Assembly (NCBI RefSeq): GCF_023701745.1
Contig: NZ_JAJOZB010000001.1
Location: 6,423,501 to 6,487,500, forward strand
Direction: 5' to 3'
DNA: 64,000 nt
From: Streptomyces sp. RKAG293
GTDB taxonomy: Bacteria > Actinomycetota > Actinomycetes > Streptomycetales > Streptomycetaceae
This document shows positions 19,729-27,216 of this stretch, in pieces. The translations under genes and the position numbers were made by a program. Position 1 is the first letter of the stretch. Each line of letters starts with the position of its first letter. The notes beneath the pieces are model-generated. The model saw only the letters and a program-made list of their open reading frames with translations. It searched no databases and was not told the DNA's origin.

Positions 19729-21174
19729 GTGAGCACCCCCACCGCATTCTGGCTCGCCGGCCGCAAGGCGACCGGCGAGGACAGCTTCGACGTCACCAAC
19801 TCGTGGGACGGCCGGGTCGTCGGCACGGTCAGCGTCCCCACCGAGGCCCAGGTCGAAGAGGCCGTCGCGGCCGCCGAGGCCGTACAGGCCGAGTTCGCCG
19901 CGACCCCGGCCCATGTGCGGTCCGCCGCGCTCGACCTCGTCGCCAGGCGGCTCGCGGAGCGCACCGAGGAGATCGCCCGGCTGATCACCGCCGAGAACGG
20001 CAAGCCGATCAAGTGGGCCCGCGGCGAGGTGGGCCGGGCCGTGTCGGTGTTCCGCTGGGCCTCGGAGGAGGCCCGCCGCTTCAACAGCGGCGAGGCACAG
20101 CGGCTGGACACCGACGCCGGCGGCGTCGGCCGGCTGGCGCTGACCCGGCGCTTCCCGCGCGGCGCCGTGCTCGGCATCGCGCCCTTCAACTTCCCGCTGA
20201 ACCTCGTCGCCCACAAGGTCGCCCCGGCGATCGCGGTCGGCGCCCCGATCATCCTCAAGCCCGCCCCGGCGACCCCGCTGTCGGCCCTGGTGCTGGGCGA
20301 GATCCTCGCCGAGACCGGTCTGCCGGCCGGCTCCTGGAGCGTCCTTCCGGTCCCCAACGACCGGATGCCGGCCCTGGTGCAGGACAAGCGCCTGCCGGTG
20401 ATCTCCTTCACCGGTTCCGACAAGGTCGGCTACCAGATCATGGATTCGGTGCCGCGCAAGCACACCACCCTCGAACTGGGCGGCAACGCCGCGGCCGTGG
20501 TGCTCGCCGACTGGTCCTCCGAGGAGGACCTGGAGTGGGCGGCCACCCGCATCGCCACCTTCGCCAACTACCAGGGCGGCCAGTCCTGCATCTCGGTGCA
20601 GCGGGTGATCGCCGACGCGTCGGTCTTCGACGTGCTCGCCGAGAAGGTCGTCGCCAAGGTCGCGGCCCAGGTCACCGGTGACCCGTCCGACGACGCCACC
20701 GACGTGGGCCCGCTGGTCGACGAGAACGCCGCGAAGCGCGTCGAGTCCTGGGTCGACGACGCGGTCGCCAAGGGCGCCAAGCTGCTCACCGGCGGCACCC
20801 GCGAGGGCGCCTCGTACGCCCCGACGGTGCTCACCGAGATCCCCGCCGACGCGATCCTCGCCACCGCGGAGGTCTTCGGCCCGGTCCTGTCGCTGCAGAA
20901 GGCCGACGGCGCGGACGAGGCGTTCGCGGCCGTCAACGACTCGAACTACGGCCTGCAGACCGGTGTGTTCACGCACGACCTGCAGACCGCCTTCCGGGCC
21001 CACCGCGAGCTGGAGGTCGGCGGCGTGATCATCGGCGACGCGCCCTCGTACCGCGCGGACCAGATGCCGTACGGCGGCGTGAAGGACTCCGGTGTCGGCC
21101 GTGAGGGCGTCTCCTACGCCATGGCCGACTACACCTACGAGCGGGTCCTCGTCCTGACCGGCCTGGATCTCTGA
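19729..21174 (+). CDS. NAD(P)-dependent aldehyde dehydrogenase (third of the island)
   Basis: A 481-residue aldehyde dehydrogenase. The family motifs are APFNFPLN, the general base E249 in LELGGNAA and the nucleophile C287 in GGQSC. The motifs resemble the lactaldehyde/GAPN/succinate-semialdehyde branch rather than the aminoaldehyde branch of the enzyme at 3507. In this context it is the best candidate to oxidise succinate semialdehyde from GabT to succinate, but this is inference. GTG 19729 follows GGAAGGG at a slightly long distance of 11 bases; longer in-frame starts would run through the preceding regulator gene. A classical T-tailed terminator follows the gene. Confidence 0.87.
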   Translation: MSTPTAFWLAGRKATGEDSFDVTNSWDGRVVGTVSVPTEAQVEEAVAAAEAVQAEFAATPAHVRSAALDLVARRLAERTEEIARLITAENGKPIKWARGEVGRAVSVFRWASEEARRFNSGEAQRLDTDAGGVGRLALTRRFPRGAVLGIAPFNFPLNLVAHKVAPAIAVGAPIILKPAPATPLSALVLGEILAETGLPAGSWSVLPVPNDRMPALVQDKRLPVISFTGSDKVGYQIMDSVPRKHTTLELGGNAAAVVLADWSSEEDLEWAATRIATFANYQGGQSCISVQRVIADASVFDVLAEKVVAKVAAQVTGDPSDDATDVGPLVDENAAKRVESWVDDAVAKGAKLLTGGTREGASYAPTVLTEIPADAILATAEVFGPVLSLQKADGADEAFAAVNDSNYGLQTGVFTHDLQTAFRAHRELEVGGVIIGDAPSYRADQMPYGGVKDSGVGREGVSYAMADYTYERVLVLTGLDL

Positions 21175-21193
21175 GACCGACGGACCACCCCCC

Positions 21194-21235
21194 ACCGGCC
21201 GGGGCGCATGTGCGGTGCGCCCCGGCCGGTTTTTT
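21194..21235 (+). terminator. Rho-independent terminator of the third aldehyde dehydrogenase
   Basis: A perfect 15-bp GC-rich stem (ACCGGCCGGGGCGCA at 21194-21208 with its complement at 21216-21230), a 7-base loop and a run of six T. It is the clearest intrinsic terminator in the window and ends the amine island before the convergent rskA gene. Confidence 0.9.
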
Positions 21236-21250
21236 CCTGCCCCGATCCGG

Positions 21251-22009
21251 TCAGGAAGGGATCGGTACGACCATGACCGGCGGTCCCGACGGGGTGGGTG
21301 AACCGCCGGACGGTTCCACCGTCACCCCAACCGCGTCGGCGCCCCTCGGGCCGCCCGCCAGGAGCTGCGCCCCGTCGGTGCGGCCCGGAGCGACGAGACC
21401 GGCCGGGATCATCGAGCCGTTCTGGCTGTACCAGAGCTGGTAGACCCGCGAAGTGCCCAGCGGCGGCAGGTCGTGGTAGACGAACGCCGTCCGTCCGAGC
21501 CGCTGCGAGGAGACCACGGTCGCCCCGCCGCCGCCCCGCATCGAGCCGGTGCGCAGCGTGGCGTCGGGCGCCGCCATCAGCGTCTCCAGATCGGAGGCGC
21601 GCTGTTCCGCCTGGACGTTGCCGTCCCGCGCCCGGTCGGCGTCCCGCTGGGCCTGGACGGCCCAGACCCCGGCGCCCGCGGCGATGGCCAGACAGGCCGC
21701 GGCGGCCAGATACGGCAGCCGCTGCCGCCACCGCGGGCCGCGCAGCGGCACCACGACGGGTTCGACGACCAGGGGCGGCAGCTGCCGTACCTCGGGCAGC
21801 GACCACATGACGCGGTCCCGCAGCCCCGGCGGCGGCACCTGCGCCACCGCGAAGGCCAGCCGGGTCGCGGTCTCCCGCAGCTCGCGCACTTCCTGGGCGC
21901 AGGCGGGGCACTCGGCGAGATGCCGGGCGAACTCCGCCGCCTCCGCGGGGGAGAGGGCGTCCAACGCGTAGGCGCCGGTCAGTGTGTGCAGATCGGCGGA
22001 ATCGTTCAC
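21251..22009 (-). CDS. rskA: Anti-sigma-K factor RskA
   Basis: A 252-residue membrane anti-sigma factor. The cytoplasmic N-terminus has the zinc-binding anti-sigma motif HxxxCxxC (H30, C34, C37), a single membrane helix lies near residues 105-125 (YLAAAACLAIAAGAGVWAV), and the outer C-terminal part matches the RskA domain (FVYHDLPPLGTSRVYQLW). It holds the sigma factor at the membrane until it is cleaved. Its GTG start overlaps the sigma gene stop by four bases (GTGA), which indicates translational coupling. In mycobacteria RskA-type proteins are cut by the site-2 protease Rip1; a homologous protease gene lies at 28461. Confidence 0.9.
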   Translation of the reverse strand: MNDSADLHTLTGAYALDALSPAEAAEFARHLAECPACAQEVRELRETATRLAFAVAQVPPPGLRDRVMWSLPEVRQLPPLVVEPVVVPLRGPRWRQRLPYLAAAACLAIAAGAGVWAVQAQRDADRARDGNVQAEQRASDLETLMAAPDATLRTGSMRGGGGATVVSSQRLGRTAFVYHDLPPLGTSRVYQLWYSQNGSMIPAGLVAPGRTDGAQLLAGGPRGADAVGVTVEPSGGSPTPSGPPVMVVPIPS

Positions 22010-22593
22010 GACGTCACCCCCAAGCAGTCCCGCAGACGGATGAGCCCGTCCCGGAGACGGGTCTTGACCGTGCCGAGCGCCGTTCCCAGCACATCGGCGG
22101 TTTCCCGGTAGGTATATCCCCGGTAGTAGGCCAGGTTCACCGACTCGCGCTGGAGTTCGGTCAGCTGTCCCAGACAGCGGCGCACCTGTTCGCGCTCCAG
22201 CCGCCGCTCCACCTGCTCCGCCACCTCGTCGAAGGCGGGGGTGTGATCGCGGACCGCGGCCCGCTGCTCGCGGTCGGCGGAGGCCTGAGCCGAGCGCACC
22301 CGGTCGACGGCCCGCCGGTGGGCGAGCGTCATGATCCAGGCCATGGCGCTGCCCCGGCCGGGGTCGAAGCGGGCGGCGCTGCGCCACACCTCGATCAGCA
22401 CCTCCTGGGCGACCTCCTCGGACTGCGCGGGATCGCGCAGCACGCGGTGGGCCAGCCCGAGCACGGAACCGGCAACAGCCGTGTAGACGCTGTCGAACGC
22501 CTGCTGGTCCCCCCTGGAGACCCGTTCGAGCAGGGTCTCCAGGCTTCCGGGGCCCGGCGCCACGGGTCCGTTGTCGCGGGCTACCGCGTGCAT
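22006..22593 (-). CDS. sigK: ECF RNA polymerase sigma factor SigK
   Basis: A 195-residue extracytoplasmic-function sigma factor. Region 2 (QAFDSVYTAVAG through SEEVAQEVLIEVWR) recognises the -10 element and region 4 (LTELQRESVNLAYYRGYTYRETA...LGTVKTRLRDG) the -35 element. ATG 22593 follows GGAGG five bases upstream. The adjacent RskA-type anti-sigma and fasciclin genes identify it with the SigK group known from Mycobacterium, where SigK drives the fasciclin genes mpt70 and mpt83. The longer open frame reaching to 28470 is a codon-bias artefact. An inverted repeat and a SigK-like promoter lie directly upstream. Confidence 0.92.
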   Translation of the reverse strand: MHAVARDNGPVAPGPGSLETLLERVSRGDQQAFDSVYTAVAGSVLGLAHRVLRDPAQSEEVAQEVLIEVWRSAARFDPGRGSAMAWIMTLAHRRAVDRVRSAQASADREQRAAVRDHTPAFDEVAEQVERRLEREQVRRCLGQLTELQRESVNLAYYRGYTYRETADVLGTALGTVKTRLRDGLIRLRDCLGVTS

Positions 22594-22606
22594 GCGCACC
22601 TCCGAG

Positions 22607-22652
22607 CAATGGTTGTCACCATTGATTCGTAGCCGGGGCCCCGGCGGATTGG
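22607..22652 (-). promoter_or_regulatory. Candidate SigK-type promoter and inverted repeat before sigK
   Basis: On the minus strand CAATCC (22646-22651) and ACGAAT (22625-22630) resemble, as I recall it, the mycobacterial SigK consensus CCATCC...CCGAAT, with a 15-base spacer that is one or two bases short. Just downstream an 18-bp inverted repeat (22607-22624, arms CAATGGT/ACCATTG) ends three bases from the Shine-Dalgarno sequence. The spacer itself is a 14-bp GC palindrome. Autoregulation is inferred. Confidence 0.4.
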
Positions 22653-22661
22653 CCGTTCCGG

Positions 22662-23303
22662 TCAGGAAACCGGCGGCATCAGAACGGTGTCGACGATGTA
22701 GACGTTGGCGTTGGCGGTCTTGACGTTGCCACAGACCACGTTGCTGGTGCCGTTGACCTTGTAGGACTCGCCGGATCCCTTGGTCATGAGGGACTGCTTC
22801 TCCAGTGTGGGGAACATACCGTTGTTGAGCTGGTTCGGGGTCAGCGGCTGCCCGACCACGTGGTAGGTCAGGATCTTGGTGAGCGTGTCCTTGTCGTTCA
22901 GCACCTTGTCCAGGTCGGCCTGCGGGATCTTGGCGAAGGCGTCGTTCGTCGGCGCGAAGACCGTGATGTTCTGCGCGCTGTTGAGGGTGTCGACGAGACC
23001 GGCCTTCGTCACCGCGGTGACCAGGGTGGACAGCGCGGGGTTGTGCGAGGCGGCGGTGGCCACCGGGTCCTTCGCCATGCCTTCGAAGCTGCCCGAGCCG
23101 TCCTTCGGCACCCCGGCGCAGGCCGGGCCGAAGGGCGCGGACGCGTTCGTCGTGCCGCCGCCGGCGGCCGGTGCGGTGGCGTTGCTGTTCGCCGCGTTGC
23201 TCTTGTCGCTGCCGCTGTCGGAACAGGCGGACGCGGTGACGGCGAGGACGGCCGCGGCGGCCGAGGCGAGGGCGGCACGACGGAAGCGGGTGGTGGTGTA
23301 CAT
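22662..23303 (-). CDS. Fasciclin-domain lipoprotein (MPT70/MPT83-like)
   Basis: A 213-residue secreted protein with one fasciclin (FAS1) domain. The signal peptide (residues 1-26) ends in a weak lipobox ASAC, so C27 may be lipidated. A Ser/Asn/Ala-rich linker follows, then the FAS1 domain with its H1 motif (ITVFAPTNDAFAKI) and H2 motif (LTYHVVGQPL). ATG 23303 is chosen because AGGAG lies seven bases upstream; that sequence sits within the five extra codons of the longer start. Mycobacterial relatives MPT70/MPT83 are exported antigens under SigK control; here sigK lies 68 bp downstream. The protein probably acts at the cell surface; its ligand is unknown. Confidence 0.9.
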   Translation of the reverse strand: MYTTTRFRRAALASAAAAVLAVTASACSDSGSDKSNAANSNATAPAAGGGTTNASAPFGPACAGVPKDGSGSFEGMAKDPVATAASHNPALSTLVTAVTKAGLVDTLNSAQNITVFAPTNDAFAKIPQADLDKVLNDKDTLTKILTYHVVGQPLTPNQLNNGMFPTLEKQSLMTKGSGESYKVNGTSNVVCGNVKTANANVYIVDTVLMPPVS

Positions 23304-23393
23304 GACAGATCTCCTCATGGGGGTTCCCGGTTGACCGGGTGGTGATGGTGGGGTGTGGCGATGGGGGGGTGCCGGTGGTGTGGTGCGCGGAGC

Positions 23394-25013
23394 TCACTCC
23401 ACGGTGACCACCACCGAGTGCCAGCCCGTGGAGCCGTCGGGCACGGTGCCCTGCCGGTCGCCGGTCTGGGTCCGGCCGGTGCGGTCCGTCGCGCGGACCT
23501 CGATACGGTGCGAACCGGGCTTGGCGTCCCAGAGGTACGACCACTGGCGCCAGGTGTCGGCGGTGTCCTCCGTGGCGGGCCGGGCGGCCTGCCACGCACC
23601 GCCGTCGATCCGCACCTCGGTCTTGTCGATGCCCCGGTGCTGGGCCCACGCGACGCCCGCGACGGGCACCGGGCCCGCCTTCAGGGAGGCGAAGGGCCGC
23701 GGGGTGTCGATCCGGGACGACGTCTTGATGGGCGCCTGCGGGGACCAGCTGCGCCGGACCCAGTAGGCGTCGAAGTCGGCGAACGTGGTCAGTTCCAGGT
23801 CGGTCAGCCATTTGCAGGCCGATACGTAGCCGTAGAGCCCGGGGACGAGCATCCGGACCGGGAAACCGTGGGTGAAGGGCAGCGGCTCGCCGTTCATCCC
23901 GACCGCGAGCATCGCGTCCCGGCCGTCGAGGACCGTCTCGACCGGGCTGCCGAGCGTCATCCCGTCCACCGAGCGCGCCACCAGCTGATCGGCGGGTCCG
24001 CCGGCGGACGGCGGACGGACCCCGGCCTCCTTCAGGAGGGCGGCGAGCGGCACCCCGATCCACCGGGCGTTGCCGATGTACGGTCCGCCGACCTCGTTGG
24101 ACACACAGGTCAGCGTGATGTCCCGCTCGATCAGCGGGCGCCGCAGCAGGTCCTGATAGGTGAACTCCACCGGCTCGGTGACGCCCTTCCCATGGATCCG
24201 CAGCCGCCAGCTGGTGGCATCCACCTGGGGAACGGTGAGAGCGGTGTCCACCCGGTAGAAGGAGGCATTGGGTGTCGTGAAGGGCCGCATCCCGGGGATC
24301 CGGAGATCGGCGCCCGCGGGTACCCGCCCCGCCGCCGACTGCGGGGCGGGCAGTTTCACGGAGTCGCGGGACGCGACGGCCGCGGCATTGGTGGAGTTCA
24401 GCCGCCGTCCGACGGTGCCGCCGACGGCGGAGAACGCGGCCGCCGCGGACGCGGCGATCAGGAACCCGCGCCGGTCGAAGGCGCCGACCGGCTGCACGGA
24501 GTTCTCCGTGCCGTCCGTGGCGGGCGGGCCCTGGCCGCGGATCCGGCCGGCCAGCAGCCACAGCACCGCCGCACCGGCCAGTGCGCCGACGAGCGAGGGA
24601 AACGCGTCCGTCCACACACCCACCGGCCGCCGGACCGCCGCCACCGCGCCGACCGCGCCGAAGACCGCCACCCCGGCGACTCCCGCCGGCCGGTGGTGGA
24701 CGGCGAGCACACCGACGACCGCGGCGAACAGCGCCAGCGCCGCCACGATGCCCAGTTGCAGCACCAGCTTGTCCGAGGTGCCGAAGTGCCGGATCGCCCA
24801 GTTCTTCACCTCGACAGGAGTCGCGTCGATCGCCGTTCCGCCGATCGCCGTCACCGGCGACGCCTGCGGTCCGACGGCGATGGCCACCAGCTCGGCGGCG
24901 GCGAGCGAGACGGCAGCCGCCAGTTCTCCGCTCACCGCGCCGAGCAGCAGCTCGCGCATCCTGTTCCGTTTCACAGAGGGCATTCGGAGCGAGTCGTGAG
25001 CCGGATTGGTCAC
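23394..25013 (-). CDS. Membrane-bound sulfite-oxidase-family molybdoenzyme with internal Tat signal
   Basis: A 539-residue protein. Four hydrophobic helices fill residues about 20-165. They are followed by a DRRGFL motif near residue 179 and a fifth weakly hydrophobic segment that looks like an internal twin-arginine signal. The rest is a sulfite-oxidase-type molybdopterin domain with Mo ligand C303 (LTCVSNE) and a C-terminal Ig-like dimerisation domain ending in GWHSVVVTVE. Polytopic actinobacterial proteins whose last helix is inserted by Tat and the others by Sec are known. GTG 25013 is the outermost start, but no Shine-Dalgarno sequence is clear and a palindrome overlaps it; ATG at 24983 or 24956 is possible. 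It probably forms one transcription unit with the fasciclin and sigK genes. Confidence 0.85.
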   Translation of the reverse strand: MTNPAHDSLRMPSVKRNRMRELLLGAVSGELAAAVSLAAAELVAIAVGPQASPVTAIGGTAIDATPVEVKNWAIRHFGTSDKLVLQLGIVAALALFAAVVGVLAVHHRPAGVAGVAVFGAVGAVAAVRRPVGVWTDAFPSLVGALAGAAVLWLLAGRIRGQGPPATDGTENSVQPVGAFDRRGFLIAASAAAAFSAVGGTVGRRLNSTNAAAVASRDSVKLPAPQSAAGRVPAGADLRIPGMRPFTTPNASFYRVDTALTVPQVDATSWRLRIHGKGVTEPVEFTYQDLLRRPLIERDITLTCVSNEVGGPYIGNARWIGVPLAALLKEAGVRPPSAGGPADQLVARSVDGMTLGSPVETVLDGRDAMLAVGMNGEPLPFTHGFPVRMLVPGLYGYVSACKWLTDLELTTFADFDAYWVRRSWSPQAPIKTSSRIDTPRPFASLKAGPVPVAGVAWAQHRGIDKTEVRIDGGAWQAARPATEDTADTWRQWSYLWDAKPGSHRIEVRATDRTGRTQTGDRQGTVPDGSTGWHSVVVTVE

Positions 25014-25030
25014 TCACCCGATCGGGTGAG
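25013..25030. promoter_or_regulatory. Perfect 18-bp palindrome at the molybdoenzyme start
   Basis: CTCACCCGATCGGGTGAG is fully self-complementary and touches the annotated GTG. It resembles TetR- or GntR-type operators in length and symmetry. If it is an operator, the real start of the molybdoenzyme is probably downstream. It also lies about 180 bp before the divergent acyl-CoA dehydrogenase gene, so either gene could be the target. Confidence 0.5.
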
Positions 25031-25209
25031 CCGACGCGCCCGTGCTCCCGGCCGGTGCTGCGCGGGGGGTGGTGGCCGCACGGGAATTGGGGTAGATACG
25101 GGCAAGTAGCACCGATCGGTAACTCGGCGACCCCGGTAGCGCGCTGACCCGGGTCTCCCGGCGGCCGACCGCGCCCGTACATCCCGACTCCGCGGCGAGG
25201 TGAGCCCTC

Positions 25210-27150
25210 TTGACCGCACCATCCGCACACAACGTTTCTGAACGCGAGGCCCGGCAGGTGGCCGAGGCCGCCCGCGAACAGGACTGGCGGAAGCCCAGCT
25301 TCGCCAAGGAGCTGTTCCTGGGCCGCTTCAGGCTCGATCTGATCCATCCGCATCCCCTGCCGGCGCCCGACGACGTCCAGCGCGGCGAGGAATTCCTCGC
25401 CAAACTCAGGGACTTCTGCGAGACGAAGATCGACGGGGCCCGCATCGAACGCGAGGCGCGGATCCCCGACGAGGTCATCAACGGGCTCAAGGAGCTCGGC
25501 GCCCTCGGAATGAAGATCGACACGAAGTACGGCGGCCTGGGCCTCACCCAGGTGTACTACAACAAGGCCCTCGCGCTCGTGGGCTCCGCCAACGCCTCGA
25601 TCGGCGCGCTGCTCTCCGCGCACCAGTCCATCGGCGTGCCGCAGCCGCTCAAGATGTTCGGCACCACGGAGCAGAAGGAGACCTTCCTCCCGCGCTGCGC
25701 GCGCACCGACATCAGCGCCTTCCTGCTCACCGAACCCGACGTCGGCTCCGACCCGGCCCGGCTGGCGACCAGCGCGGTGCCCACCGAGGACGGCTCCGCG
25801 TACGTCCTGGACGGCGTCAAGCTCTGGACGACCAACGGCGTCGTCGCCGACCTGCTGGTCGTCATGGCCCGGGTGCCGAAGTCCGAGGGGCACAAGGGCG
25901 GCATCACCGCCTTCGTCGTCGAGGCGGGCTCCGAGGGCGTCACCGTCGAGCACCGCAACGCCTTCATGGGGCTGCGCGGCCTGGAGAACGGTGTCACCCG
26001 CTTCCACCAGGTCACCGTCCCGGCCGACCAGCGCATCGGCCCCGAGGGCGCCGGCCTCAAGATCGCCCTCACCACCCTGAACACCGGCCGCCTCTCGCTG
26101 CCCGCGATGTGCGTCGGCGCCGGCAAGTGGTGTCTGAAGATCGCCCGCGAGTGGTCGATGGAACGCGAGCAGTGGGGCAAGTCCATCGCCAAGCACGAGG
26201 CGGTCGGCTCGAAGATCGCCTTCATCGCGGCGACCACGTTCGCCCTCGAAGCGGTTCTCGACCTGTCCTCGCAGATGGCCGACGAGGACCGCAACGACAT
26301 CCGGATCGAGGCCGCCCTCGCCAAGCTCTACGGCAGCGAGATGGCCTGTCTGATGGCCGACGAACTCGTGCAGATCCGCGGCGGCCGCGGCTTCGAGACC
26401 GCCGCGTCCCTCGCCGCCCGCGGCGAGCGCGCCGTCCCCGCCGAACAGGTGCTGCGCGATCTGCGCATCAACCGCATCTTCGAGGGCTCGACGGAGATCA
26501 TGCACCTGCTGATCGCCCGCGAGGCGGTCGACGCCCACCTGTCCGTCGCGGGCGACCTCATCGACCCCGACAAGAGCCTCGGCGACAAGGCGAAGGCCGG
26601 CGCCAGGGCCGGCGGCTTCTACGCCCGCTGGCTCCCCAAGCTCGTCGCCGGCGCCGGCCAACTGCCCACGTCGTACGCCGAGTTCCACCCGGACGGCTAC
26701 CCGGACCTGGCCACCCACCTGCGGTACACCGAGCGCAGCGCGCGCAAGCTCGCCCGTTCGACGTTCCTGGCCATGGCGCGCTGGCAGGGCCGGATGGAGA
26801 CCAAGCAGGGCTTCCTCGGCCGCATCGTCGACATCGGGGCGGAGCTCTTCGCGATGAGCGCGGCCTGCGTACGCGCCGAGATGCTGCGCTCGTCGGGCGA
26901 GGAGGGCAGGCCCGCGTACCAGCTCGCCGACGCCTTCTGCCGGCAGTCCCGGATCCGGGTCGAGGAGCTCTTCACCCGGCTGTGGTCCAACACCGACGAC
27001 CTGGACCGGAAGGTCGTCGACGGCGTGCTCGGCGGCACCTACACCTGGCTGGAGGCCGGCATCGTCGACCTCAGCGGGGACGGCCCCTGGATCGCCGACG
27101 CCACCCCCGGCCCCGCCAAGACCGAGAACGTCCACCGCCCCATCCGCTGA
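25210..27150 (+). CDS. Acyl-CoA dehydrogenase (long FadE type)
   Basis: A 646-residue flavoenzyme that introduces the alpha-beta double bond in acyl-CoA. It starts at TTG 25210 with GAGGTG six bases upstream, a rare start codon here. The three acyl-CoA dehydrogenase parts are visible: the helical N-domain to about residue 170, the beta domain with FLLTEPDVGSDP and LWTTNG, and the C-domain with TGRLSLPAMC, IRGGRGFETA and EGSTEIMHLLI. About 150 further C-terminal residues make it longer than the roughly 380-residue short type and place it in the larger actinobacterial FadE class. It stands alone between the divergent molybdoenzyme gene and a hairpin; chain-length preference is unknown. Confidence 0.9.
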   Translation: MTAPSAHNVSEREARQVAEAAREQDWRKPSFAKELFLGRFRLDLIHPHPLPAPDDVQRGEEFLAKLRDFCETKIDGARIEREARIPDEVINGLKELGALGMKIDTKYGGLGLTQVYYNKALALVGSANASIGALLSAHQSIGVPQPLKMFGTTEQKETFLPRCARTDISAFLLTEPDVGSDPARLATSAVPTEDGSAYVLDGVKLWTTNGVVADLLVVMARVPKSEGHKGGITAFVVEAGSEGVTVEHRNAFMGLRGLENGVTRFHQVTVPADQRIGPEGAGLKIALTTLNTGRLSLPAMCVGAGKWCLKIAREWSMEREQWGKSIAKHEAVGSKIAFIAATTFALEAVLDLSSQMADEDRNDIRIEAALAKLYGSEMACLMADELVQIRGGRGFETAASLAARGERAVPAEQVLRDLRINRIFEGSTEIMHLLIAREAVDAHLSVAGDLIDPDKSLGDKAKAGARAGGFYARWLPKLVAGAGQLPTSYAEFHPDGYPDLATHLRYTERSARKLARSTFLAMARWQGRMETKQGFLGRIVDIGAELFAMSAACVRAEMLRSSGEEGRPAYQLADAFCRQSRIRVEELFTRLWSNTDDLDRKVVDGVLGGTYTWLEAGIVDLSGDGPWIADATPGPAKTENVHRPIR

Positions 27151-27169
27151 CCCCGCCGGGACCCGAGAC

Positions 27170-27203
27170 CCGCATCCCCTGTCCGAGCTGACAGGGGATG
27201 CGG
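27170..27203 (+). terminator. Hairpin between the acyl-CoA dehydrogenase gene and dxr
   Basis: A perfect 14-bp stem (CCGCATCCCCTGTC and its complement) with a 6-base loop, 20 bp after the dehydrogenase stop and 14 bp before the dxr start. There is no T-run. It may end the upstream transcript, or sit in the dxr leader if the promoter is upstream. Confidence 0.6.
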
Positions 27204-27216
27204 CCACAATGGGGGG

